Shown here piece by piece: positions 38,601 through 49,167 of a stretch of 64,000 nucleotides of DNA. Made by a program: the position numbers and the translations under genes. Each line of letters begins with the position of its first letter. Position 1 is the first letter of the stretch. The stretch comes from Guillardia theta CCMP2712. Lineage: Eukaryota; Cryptophyceae; Pyrenomonadales; Geminigeraceae. Below the pieces are notes generated by a model that searched no databases, was not told the DNA's origin, and was given only the letters and a program-made list of their open reading frames with translations. The stretch spans positions 430,272-494,271 of the forward strand of contig NW_005434614.1 in NCBI RefSeq assembly GCF_000315625.1. Direction: 5' to 3'.

Positions 38601-41600
38601 ACAAGCCCCAGAACGTTCTCGCCCGAAAGATCCGGCATGATACAGACAAGTTGGTTGAGGCCAAGGAGAAAGGCTCGTGAAGATAAGACAGACCAGCTTG
38701 CAGTCGAGAACTTGCAGGCAAGCTTGTCATGCTGCGAGTAGATCACCTGTCAACAAAAATCAGTGAGGCAGCAGTGAACTGAAGCACTTGACCTCCATCG
38801 GACAAGAACCTGGTTGAAAACTCTTGTACCTGAACGGAGAGAGTTAGAGAGATCAGCTAGCGATTGAATAAGAACATCAACTCGTTCCATCCTCCAACTT
38901 CACCAACTTGCTCCCTCCATCTCTCCCCCATCAATCCCCTCTCCCTCCCTTCCCCCCTCCCCTCCTCTCTCCCTCTCTACGCGTCTCTGTCATCGAATCA
39001 TTCCAATCTTCCAGCAGCATCTACATTTGTGTCTCTTGCCACGCATATTCGAGAATATTTGGAAGCAATTTACCAGAAGCTTCCTTCAAACAAGGCCCCT
39101 CCTCCTCCAGTGTTTGCAAAAGTGTCGGCAAAGCAACTCTTCCTTCTCCTGGGCTCTGACACAAACGAATGGTTGAAAGCAGAAGAGACCGTGACGGTCA
39201 CAGGGCTGGTGATGAAGACAGCAGACGGAAAGACGTTTTGAAGAGAAGGAGAGGTGAAGTAATAGAAGCTGATTCCCTGGTTTGACCAAACCCTGCCGTC
39301 AAACGTGACCTCCAGCGGCACTGAGCCGTTGTACTGCAAGGGAGGGGAAGAACAGGTCCAAAACCCGGCCTGCACTAGGGTGGCAGGGACGACCTGGAGG
39401 TCAAACTTGCAGAAGATGTTGTTGCCGGCGTTGGAGATGTCAGACTGTATGCTGTCGAGGTGAAGGAACTGGAGGGTTACTTGAGTTCCTCCTGCCATGG
39501 GTCCGCTCTTGGGGGTGATGGAGAGGATGGTGACCTGGGGGCCGCATGCAAACCCTGTGAAGCCGATGCCCGTGCAGTTGCAAGCCGAGAGCATGCCGTT
39601 GGTGAGGGGGTCCTGGTACTGATAGCAGTTGCCTCTACCCGAGCAATCGAAGGGGCAGGAGGAGGAGGTGGACTGAAAGTACTGGAAGGACGGGAGGACT
39701 GTAAACTTGTAGTTGAGGAGCTTGAGGTAAACGGCGACGGTCTGGATGATGGAGCTGGGGGGAGGGCTGACTATGAGCTCGTTGTCGGAGGTCGACTGGA
39801 TTATGGTTCCGTCAATGGCTCCGAACAGGACGGACCATGCGGCAGACTGGCCGAGCTTGGAGGGCTGAAGGAGGTTAGAGCCGAAGATGGTGACAGGGGA
39901 GCTAGACTGTACAGCCATGGCTGAAGGAACGACGTTAGAGAAGACAGGCTGAGGATAGGTTTGAAAGAGGATGTCATTCACGCTGTCGAACTCCTCGCCG
40001 TTGTATGACAGGCGGAGGATGGAGGTTCCGATTGGAATGCCGGCCGGAGTGATACATAAGATGTTTGCTTTGCCGGAGTTTGAGAAGTATGCTCCCCGGA
40101 ACACAACGTCTGCTACCTTGCAGAAAATATCATGGCCTCCGTTCTTGGGCTCCAGGAACACACCATCCACCGTGATGGATGTCCCTCCAAAGACGGGCCC
40201 GGCCGATGGGTAGACGTTCTGGACGACAGGATATCTGTAGTAGGTGAAGAACTCGTAGCGGATCTCGTCCAGGCAGCCTCCAGCAGGGTTTGAGGAGTAC
40301 CAGCAGTTTGTGGTCCCTCGCTTGACGCAGTAGGAGTTGCCGTTGGCTGCGATGTACACTTGGGATCCAACGTCGCAGTCCCAGGAGCAGTAGGACACGT
40401 CGCCGCACCGTCCCGGCTTCCAGATGCAGAGCTCGCAGCTCACAAAATCTTTGCTGTTCATGGTGAGGGTAAGCTGGGGGGCGTCGGCGAAGCGCTCTGG
40501 GGCAGGGCAGATGATTTCGGTGGCGGTGACGAACACAGCTTCTGTGTAGAGGAACTCAAACTTGCATCGGAGGTCGGGATGGTCGACGAAGCCTTTGCCG
40601 TACACGTGAATTTGGGTGCCTCCGTTGAGGTTCCCAGCCTTGGGGTAAAAGTCTTGGAAGAGGAAGGGGCGGTAGTAGAAGAAGGTCAGCTCCTGCGAGT
40701 TCGGTTCCCCCGGATTCATCTGAATGCCAACAGTCGTCTGAAGAACTTGAGGAGAGCGGCCGAACAACCTGAACTCGCTGATCCCAACCACCTTGCTCCC
40801 GTCTGGACGGCCCACAACATCTCGAACTACCAGTCGCACTCGGTTGACATCGGCAGGCTCGTCCCTGCTCAAGTAAACTGAAGGCATCTCGAAGAACTAG
40901 GAGCAAGTCAGCACCAAGACAAGTCAGCGCCTCCTCACCTTCTCCTCCCCAGCAGTCCAGGAGACCTCCTGCTTCACGTCATCCAGCACCTGCCACGTCT
41001 CGCCGTCTACGGAGCCCAGCACCTGCCAGCTCGACGGGGCGTCATAGACCGAGAAAAGCTCGTGCTGAACTTGCTCGCTAAGGTCGACGAGGCCGCTGCT
41101 GAGCTTGATGCTGTAACCCGCCACCACCTGCCTCGGCTCGACGTTGATGCGGAAACCTGTTGACCCTTGCGTGAAGCGATACTGCAGCCACTGGGGCATG
41201 CCCGGGGAGGAGAACCAGCTCTTATAGTCACTCTGACCGTCAACTGCGTTGATCGCCTGCCCTGTGAGGACTCGAGAGCCATTGAGAGTCGAGACGAAGA
41301 AGCTGCTCTCCGACGACGATGTCACCAGCCCCCCAGCTGAGCTGATAGGCCTCGCGCTGAAGTCAACGCCAAAAGCAGGAAAATGCAAGAGCGCAGGAGC
41401 TGAGCAGACAAGAGAACCATCGTAGCACTTCCCCGTGCTTGGGTTGCAGGAGCTTGTAGAGTCCCAGGCAGCTGTCACCGTGACGTTGCCGAACATGCAC
41501 ATGTAGGTCTGATTGCCGGGAGGAGGACGGAGAAACGTTCCCATGACCGAGACTGTCGTCCCTCCTTCCGTGGGGCCGCTGGAGGGGTAGACCCACTCAG

Positions 41601-44600
41601 CACGACCGTATCGGAACCTGGGAACGGCGAAGGTGTGAACAATCTGACGGTTGAGAGAAAGCTTGAGGGGAAGGGTCTCGGGGAGAGGATGAGGAGGGGA
41701 GAGACAGACGAGCTGAGACTGACTGATCAGAGTGGCAGGGGTCAGAGGATAGTTTCCGAACCCACAGGCCAGCAGGGACTTGAGCTGCGTCTGCTGAGCT
41801 GACAAAGCGGTTACAGCGAACATGCCCGAGCCGAAACGATCCCCGAGGACTGTGACAAGCGCTCCTCCTCCAGCTGACCCGATGGTGGGGAAGATTGACA
41901 AGGGATAGGGAGAGCAGAAGTCGTTGACGAGGTTGTATCGCTCAAGTCGGACTAGGGTGTTGGTGAAATCTCTGCCGTTCAGAGAGACTTCCAGTGGGAG
42001 AAAGGGAGTCTCCCCAGAGCTCTGACGGATTACGTCAGGAAGGGAGCAGAGAATGGTAGAGGAGCTGACGACTATTCCTTGGAAGACGTTGAGCGATCCG
42101 AGTTTGCAGCGAGGAAACCTGACTCCTCCCTCCGCAAGCTTGCTCTCGTCAAAGGCGAAGTTCACTCCTGTGACTGTGATGACGACCGGGTTGACCATCC
42201 TGCCTCCTTGGAAGATGCTCTCCCACTGCAAACACCCCGGCTCTGACTGGATCGCTGTTCCATCACGTCAGGAGCATTGCAAAAGCAGATCAAGAGCAAC
42301 CTGCTGGATTTTCGTCGCAGAAGTCGCAGGAAATGGAAGCGCCTCCTGGAAGCACCTTGATGCACTGCGGCAACGTGCAACGAGCGGGACGTCCGAAGGG
42401 ATTGACGTTTGCGATGGCATGGAAAGTGAACAAGTTGACGGTGCGGGAGAAATCTTGGCCATTGAGAGAATACTCGACCTGGGACGTAATCGTCAACAAA
42501 GTTAGAATTACAATCATGCCAATTGATTCACAAAGACAAGCAACAATGTCATCGTCAAAATTCAACTTATCATTACAATCATCGCTATCTTCTACCATCT
42601 GCATCATCGAAACATCCGAAAGCACCTGAACAGCACCAGCGATGCCCGCATCAGAGATATTGGGCCAGGAAGGTACGGTACAAGTCATCCGAGTAGCGTT
42701 GAGGATCTATCAAAACGCGTCAGCAAATTCCAGTTCAACTTCATCTTGATTCCTACCTGCCCCGGAACTTGATGACTCCCAAAGCGACAGGAGGGGCCCA
42801 GCAAGGTGTACGATCTCAACTGCTGAGGACTGATGTAGCTGGGGTCAAACTGCGCTGGCGACAGGTCGATGACAAGTTCGTATCCTCCATCAGCCGGGCC
42901 GGCAGCTGGGGTTATGCTGATGAGAGGATAGAGGGAGTAGTAGTTGAACTTGTTGGCATTGTGTGTCCATCCGTTCACACAGCCTGCGGGTCCGTAAGGG
43001 TTCAGTTGACTTGCAATGCAAACTTCAAGGAAGGAGAAGAATCTTCCCTGAGGAGCAAAACACGTCACAAAAGACCCACTGGCATCGAGAGTAGCAGCTA
43101 CTTCGAGCATGTTGAAGCTGAAACGACAGACAGAGGTGCGAGAGTGGTTCAGGTTGGTCCCAAACACAGTGACCAAAGTCCCTCCCTCCAACGGCCCCCC
43201 GCACGGCTCGATGGAAGAGATTTGATAGAGCAACAAGGAAGTAGACGATAAGATCGACTGCTGACCGTTGGGACTGACCTTGACCATCGTTTCTGACAAG
43301 GAGGAAGAAGGTTGAATGTCTTGAGGGACTGAGCAGGTGATGGAGCTGCTGTTCACATACTTGGCTGGTAGCTGCTGGTTGTAGCCCACTAGCCCGCAAC
43401 TCAGGGTGTCCATGTGGAAGAAGCCTGAGCCAAAGATGGTGATGTTGAACCCTCCGGCTGCTGACCCGAAAGTGGGAAGGATGAAAGAGAGCACAGGATC
43501 AAGGTAGAAGTAGAAGACGATGCCGGCATATGCCTCGAAGAACTTCGTGCTGGAGGAGGAGACGGAGACGTTGGCGGCAAGCAGACCTCGAGCATCTGAG
43601 CTGAGATTGAGACCTTGGACTGAGCCTGTTGTGCACACAACGACATCTCCATGTACAGTCCCTGACAGCACAAGGTCTCTCTCGCCGATCTGAAGCTGGC
43701 AGACTGGGGAGGAGATTAGGCCAAGGAAAGGGCCAGATAGGGATATAATCGTGTTCCCTTGGACTGGCCCTGAACTCGGGTGAACTCGATCGATCCCGAA
43801 GAAGCCAAGGGAGAGGAAGGAAGAGAATCGCTCTCTGTCGTTAGAGACATCCACCAGCAGCAGCAGGCCCCGCGAGTTTTGTTGCTCGGGGGTTGAGCAT
43901 GTCAACAAAGTTGAGGACAGGAAGGTCGCAGCGGAGACAAGGGTCTTGTTGAACCTGCAAGATAAAGTCTTCATGTTCTCAAAGTTTGCTCCAGCAATAG
44001 TCAAGAGACAAACAACTCCTGCCGGGCAGCTACGAGGAGCAACGCTTAGCAGGGAAGCAGCATCGTAGACGAGGAAAGATACGTTGGCAGGAAACCATTG
44101 CTGCCTGTTCTGACTGGACTTCACTGACAAGGTGGAGGGGGAATTGAACATCGTAGTCTGAAAGAACATGAAGCTCGAGTTGATCAGTCTTGGAGCTATT
44201 AGAACATTCCCAATGACAATCTCAACGGCCTCGTCAAAGTTGGATCCAACGACTGTCACGACAGCAGTCTTGCTAACACGAACGTAGGAAGGCAGCAATG
44301 AATCGATCTGTGCTGGAGCATAAGTTTGAAACACGACCGGGGCAGACCACGTGCTGTTCGATCCCGCAGAGATACTGAAGTTGTACAGGCAGACACTTAG
44401 GCCAGGAGGAGTGACGCAAACCACGAAGGAGGCGTTCAGCACAGATCCCGCAAAGATCGTCTCCGAGGTGGAGCAGGAGGATTGAAGCCTGCAGCTCACT
44501 TGAAGGAGGCTGTCGAGGTTGTAGCCCGAGATAAGAGCCCTCGTTCCTCCTCCAGCTGGACCCGAGCCCGGTGAGACCGCTGAGATGGTGAAGACATGCA

Positions 44601-47600
44601 CGTGGAGCGAGTCAGGGAAGGAAAAGAAACTCTGACCGTCGAAGGAGAGAGAGAAGGTCAGAGAGTCGTTGAAAGTCAACTGCCTCGTAACGGAGATAAC
44701 AACATACGCGCACTTGTCTCTCGGATTGACAATCACATTTTCTTGCCCGGGTGCGCTTATCTTGTAGGGCAACGAGGTCGAGTTTTGACCACAGCCGTTG
44801 TAGAAATGACAATCAACAGCAGACGAGTTCACATCACTTGCCTTGCACTGGAGCAGTCCTGAGTTGACAAACCCGAGCCCTCGAACGCTGATGTCAAACC
44901 TGACAGGACGAGGATACAGAGGGAGCGCAAGAGGTCTGACATCGTTGACAGCGGGAGGAGGAGTGAAGAGGAAAGGAGGAGCCGAGGAGTCCAAGAAGGA
45001 GTACCCTCCGTCAAGCGAGACGTTGAAGTTCGCGCTGCTGTAGATCCCGATGTCGGCAGAGAACAAAAAGTCAATCTGCGAGAAGTCGAGGGAGAGTTGC
45101 GGGGAGACGCAATGGATGCGAGAAGAGGAAGAAAATGACCCTTGGGTGAGCTGAGAAATGACAGCACTGCTGAACTTGCACAGGATACCTCTAGATGCAA
45201 TGAAACCCTGGCCTACCACCTGCAGTGTGATGGCTCCCAGCACGTTGGTCATGGTCGGGACGAGGGACGTGACAGTCGCCTGAGATGAGAAGAGAGAGAA
45301 GCGTATGTCGTCCGAAGTCAGTACAGTGTTGGACATGCCGATCGGAACTTGTCCGAGGTCAAGAAACAGGCGCAGCTCGCTGGCTGCTGTCTGTAGCGAC
45401 GGCTGAGAGCATATGACGGAAGAAGCGGAGGAGGAGATCTGAGAGGAGGAGAGGACAGTGCTGCTATCATCGACCTTGTACAGGCAGAGGATGCTGTTGT
45501 CAAGCCGGAAAGAGAAGAGATTGAATCCAAACAGAGTGATCCGTCGGGAGCTCGAAGAAGCCACAGGCCCGGCAGCAGGAAGAATCGAGTTGATGCCATA
45601 GAAGAGGAAGCGCATAAAACTGGCGACAGAGAGAAACTGCTGGTTGTTGAGACTGACCTCGACGACCAGCTCAGCTGCTGCTGAGACAGGGAGAGGAGGA
45701 ATAATGCACATTACCGCTTGCATAGTGAAGTTGTACCTCCCCTGTACGGTCCCAGCTTGTCCGAACCTGCAGCTCAGGTCCGGATGGGCGAAGAATTTTG
45801 CGCCTGCTATGTAGAGCGTGTAACCTCCAGCTCGAGGAGAGGCTGAGGGGGCCATGCTCAGGGGGACGGGGTTGTCGTAGTAGCGGAAGACGAGGAGGTC
45901 CTCAGTGAAGCTGTTGGTCATGTCGTTGAGGCGGATCTCGATGGAGATGTCCATGCTCTGCAGGTTGGCGGGCTTGGCAGGGGAGAGGCACCTGAGGGAG
46001 GCCTGGTCGACCAGGCTCGCGGCTACCAGGATCTCACCCATGAAGAGACAAGCCATCTCGATCCCGTCATTCATCGCCGTGTTGAGGTTGGGGCCGAGGA
46101 TCAGAATGCTCGTTGAACCATCGACGGGGCCATGGGAGGGGCGGAGCTCAAAGATGGAGTAAAACATGAAGTCGACATCTTGACTTGTGAACTGCTGCTC
46201 ATTGAAGGTGATGGAGACTGCCAGTGAGAACTCGGAGATGTTGAGCTCATTCAGCTGCTTGTCCGGGTACACCTGCAGCAGCCCAGGAGCGTCGCACCTG
46301 TACCGCGGGCCAGCACGGAAAGCAGCAACAACACACTTGCGGTAAGTTGGCATCGTCTTGCTAGTGAAGCAGCAGGTTGGGGAGGAGGAGCGCCCGTAGC
46401 TCTGAGGAGGAAAGAAAGATCCAATGAGCGTGACGGCTACGTTGCCCATGACAGGTCCGCTCTGAGGGCGGATGCGATCGAGATGCGGCTCATGGTAGAA
46501 GACGAAACGAAGCTTGTCTTGCGAGTAGATCTTCCCGTCGAAAGAGACGTTGAAGGTTGAGAGGGACTGCGAGACCTCGCTCGGCATGCTGATTGCAGGA
46601 GAACGACAGAAAATCTGTTGCGTCGTCACAGACTCGTTGCTAAGGAGGTTGGCGGGGAGCAAGGAGACGACAGACTGTGAGAACATGCAGGTCGCGTTGA
46701 CGAAAAGATCAACTGGCACGGAATGCGACAACGTGACATTCAAGACTGCACCTCCTAGCATGGATCCACCTGAAGGAACAAAATTGACGATGGCAACGAA
46801 ATGAACAACATCTTCAGTCTCAAACGACTGCATGTTGTTGCTGATAGCAAGAAGAGTTCTTCCTGCGGGAACGAGACTGGGCGAAAGGCAAACTATCAAT
46901 GTCGAAGATCTCCAGGCAGCTGGAAACATAAGATGGGTTGCTGTTGTATTGTAGAGCTTGCAGGAGAGAAGAGAATGATTGTAGAAGTTCTTCCCCACGA
47001 TCTCAATCGGGAACGAAATCGAGACTGGCCCGATGGGTGGAGAGATTTTGAAAGTTTGAATGTCTGGCAGGAAGAGGAAAGAAAGGTTCTGTGCACGTTG
47101 ATCGGCATGAAGAATCACTTGCAAGGACGAGGGAACGACATGAGTCAAACTTGTAGGAGCGATTGTGAAATTCATCTGCGTGAGGGGAGGGAGTTTGCAC
47201 GTGAAAGTAGACCCGACCTGGTCTGTTGGAATCATCAATGTTCTCCCCATCACTAACAACAGGCAGTACGACCCGCTGCGGATATTGAGCCCTGCTATTG
47301 AGATCGTTGCGCTATGCGAGGAGGGGCCGAGACTGGGAGAGATGCTTTCAGTGACGTAGAACAAAACTTTCACGGTCTCTGCACTGTCTGTCGTCCCCGA
47401 GTGATACTGATTGCCGTTGAGAGACAGGTAGACTGGTAAACCTTGCAGGTTGAAAGGACATGGAGGGACTGTACACGTGAGTAGGCTGGAGGATAAAACC
47501 TGACCAACGACGTCTGATTCAAAGTCTCCAAACTTGCATCGAGGGGATCCATTAGCAAAGTTTGCTCCTATGATAGTGATTTTGGACGAGCTGTCCGGCG

Positions 47601-48861
47601 GAACGAGCGAAGGAGAGACTGCGCTGATGATCGGATTAGGAAAGAACGCGAAAGGAAATATCGGGCTGACTTCATGACCGTCAAAAATGAGAGAGAAGCT
47701 GGTAAGAATCGTTGAGTCATTCGCTACTCGAATCCTGGGTGTGAGACACAAGATGTTGCCATCATCGATCAGATGTAAAGATGGAAATGAAACGTAGATG
47801 AAGCCATCGCTCGAAAAGACTCCGCCATCGAAGATCCCAGCCATGAAAGGTGCAGGACCAAACTTAACCCTAGTGAATGAGAATGCATTCGAGAAATTTC
47901 TGCCATGGACAAGGATGATTGTTCCTCCTTCAAACGAGGCAGAGGAGATGGAGATTCTGTCAACCACAGGGAAGTTTGAGTACATGAAGACTCTGCTCTC
48001 ACTCGAGAAGGTTTCGCTGTCCAGGGAGATCTCAAGGTATACAAGACAGAGCGAAGGGCTCGACGAACAACTCGCGATTTCTTCTCGTTTGGGGGAGGGA
48101 CATGATATTCTTGACTGCTGCATATTCGATTGTGCTGGCACGTCGCATGCAGTGATGTTATTGTAGAGGCATTCAGATGCACAAGTCGTGTCACAAGATG
48201 CGCAGACTCCGTCTAGTGTACAGAACCCTTGATTGATCCCTCCACTAGCGTATAGCAAGCAAGTGCTCGATTGAGCGTTGACTGGGGAGGACGAAGATAG
48301 CAAGGTTCTCCTAGATCTGCAAATCACCAAAGACGCGTCGCCCCCGACCTTCTCAAGGACCTCTACATCCAACGCTCCCGCATCGACTTGCTGCTCGAAA
48401 CGACAAGATGCCTGATGCCTCGATGAGTCGAAGGTCGGAGGAAAGTTTGCAACGACAACTTCGACAGGCGTGCCTCCGAGCAGCGCTCCTCCTGTAGGCC
48501 AGAAGGAGAGAATGGCGTAGAAGTAGAAGTCTGATTCCAGCAGAATACCAACTTCATGAAGCACCTGAAGCTTCGATGGAGTCGGAATGTCCACCCTTGG
48601 TGACAAACACTGAAACTCATCCACACCCGGCAGAGAGTGAGCTCGTGAGGAGATAGTGCGCGAAGAAAGGATGAAGAAGCACGTCACCGAGGTGTTGACT
48701 GACTGACCGAGACTAGAACGAAACCCTGTCAAACGCAATCGCTTTCCTCCTCCTACCGGAGCAAAGTTTCCATTCACCACTTCAACTTGCGATGCCCCAG
48801 GCAAAGACAAGAGCAACAAACTGAATGTGGTATACAAATACGGGCGAGCGGCAGCAACCAT
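31405..48861 (-). CDS. Giant single-pass surface protein: signal peptide, ~30 IPT/TIG, F5/8C-like, RCC1-like, EF-hand, EGF, TM
   Basis: Consecutive minus-strand exons join into one protein of roughly 5,000 residues. It starts MVAAARPYLYTTFSLLLLSL, a signal peptide. About 30 TIG-like modules follow, each with a phrase such as VSPGSGPAGGGTRALISG, a Cys before a P-S/T-P turn and an SLNG-type strand; about 20 are in the first exon of about 6.1 kb. Then come an F5/8 type C-like module (about 41290-40720), more TIGs, one EGF, RCC1-like repeats (36.6-34.6 kb), an EF-hand (33.6 kb), EGF-like modules, a membrane helix (31606-31536) and the basic tail RLRAKRRKRREVREKRHGR. TIG-rich ectodomains occur in plexins, Met and fibrocystin-type proteins and mediate adhesion or ligand binding. 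RCC1 repeats are normally intracellular, so this order is unusual. The reading-frame joins I tested fit, for example at 42757/42715, 42535/42480 and 40955/40900. A split into two or three genes remains possible where introns are long (near 39 kb and 34.5 kb). Confidence 0.75.
32188..32346. repeat. 53-bp unit repeated three times
   Basis: Units start at 32188, 32241 and 32294 and contain AGGAGACTGAGAA and GCACAATCAAGAAGCATGT. They are within or bordering an intron between EGF exons of the giant gene. Confidence 0.9.
32555..32693. repeat. CAG/CTG trinucleotide array in an intron
   Basis: About 45 CAG units have a few CAA or GAAG interruptions. On the gene strand it is CTG, in the intron ending TTTGCTTCTAG before the exon SATCKCDIGYAG. 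It is not translated. Confidence 0.88.
33590..34171 (-). other. Giant gene: Cys-rich segment and EF-hand
   Basis: The exon contains CAGSTCNETNVGATCPGGQQ and a single EF-hand loop DLNGDGLFSLQE, with Asp, Asn, Asp, Gly and the final Glu in the canonical 1, 3, 5, 6 and 12 positions. Calcium binding outside the cell is plausible. Confidence 0.75.
34590..36179 (-). other. Giant gene: RCC1-like repeats on separate small exons
   Basis: Repeat phrases are AAAGYAHSLLVASSGHLYSC with GYNNKGQ, KVAAGLYHSLALADDGRLYA with WGWNHYGQ, VGVAAGSRHS, and VMGSNQEGQLGLGNFEDHK. Several exons end exactly at the GQ before V/L, so one exon corresponds to about one blade. Five or more blades are visible; a full RCC1 propeller has seven. 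Confidence 0.75.
35733..35773. repeat. GGGC/GGCA tetranucleotide array
   Basis: GCGGGCGGGC units switch to GGCAGGCAGG within an RCC1-region intron of the giant gene. Confidence 0.8.
36170..38746 (-). other. Giant gene: last TIG modules and first RCC1-like repeats
   Basis: About four TIGs are seen (ISPAVGPYIENTEVTFTG, FSPTIGPETGGNLTVIRG, IHPDVGDFFSNTTITLIG, VSPLSSPLYGGVTLTIVG). The same exon then gives KVYTWGDNYLGQLGTGD and GIAAGSFHVLAWTSDGLLYT with WGWNMFGQ, two classic RCC1 blade phrases. This physically links TIG and RCC1 modules in one frame. Confidence 0.85.
39070..40905 (-). other. Giant gene: end of F5/8C-like module, five TIG modules, one EGF
   Basis: The exon opens FFEMPSVYLSRDEPADVNRV and closes the F5/8C fold with VVGISEFRLFGR. 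TIGs follow with FYPKAGNLNGGTQIHVYG and VYPSAGPVFGGTSITVDG. An EGF-like piece reads CPFDCSGRGNCYQYQ then CNCTGIGFTGFAC. The exon ends near a GTAAATTG donor. Confidence 0.8.
40924..42715 (-). other. Giant gene: TIG modules, Cys-rich insert and start of F5/8C-like module
   Basis: Exons read ILNATRMTCTVPSWPN, VEYSLNGQDFSRTVNLFTFH with a CDFCDENPAGC insert, then WESIFQGGRMVNPVVITVTG. TIGs with IFPTIGSAGGGALVTVLG and VYPSSGPTEGGTTVSVMG follow. The end (SWQVLGSVDGETWQVLDDV) is typical of F5/8 type C galactose-binding-like domains. Confidence 0.8.
42757..48861 (-). other. Giant gene, exon 1: signal peptide and about 20 TIG-like modules
   Basis: An uninterrupted frame of about 2,035 codons ends at a GTAGGAATC donor after SHQVPGQ. 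Module starts seen by eye include ISAVSPSLVPPDSSSKITII, IQTFKISPPIGP, LDRIRPQSGPVMGN, INSILPAAGP, ISAVSPGSGPAGGGTRALIS, IDRVHPSSGPVQGN, LSFILPTFGSAAGGFNITIF and ISSIEPCGGPLEGGTLVTVF. Many NxS/T sites suit a glycosylated ectodomain. Confidence 0.85.
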
Positions 48862-49167
48862 TGCAGATCTTCACGGCATGGCGCAGCAGAACATATTTCT
48901 TCTTCCACAGAACAGTACACCTACTGAGAGAGCGTAGTGTTCGTAGTGCTACTCCTGCTGCTCACCGCTTTCACGTTGCGGAGCCTTAGCATGCAGGGCT
49001 TGGGACATCGGCGAAGAAGGTGATAGGGTTCGCGACGGAGGTAACATATCAGTCTCAATGTCCAGCCTCTCTCCCTGCTTTCAGCATCAAGATCATGCAT
49101 GCGGCTCGGGTTGGCGTGGTGACCGTTTGACCCACTTGTCAAACATCGGTCAAATATTTTTTGTATG
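48862..49167. other. Upstream flank of the giant gene
   Basis: About 300 bases precede the giant gene start and presumably hold its promoter. TTTGACC and GTCAAA motifs recur at about 49125-49155, but I assign no site. Confidence 0.35.
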
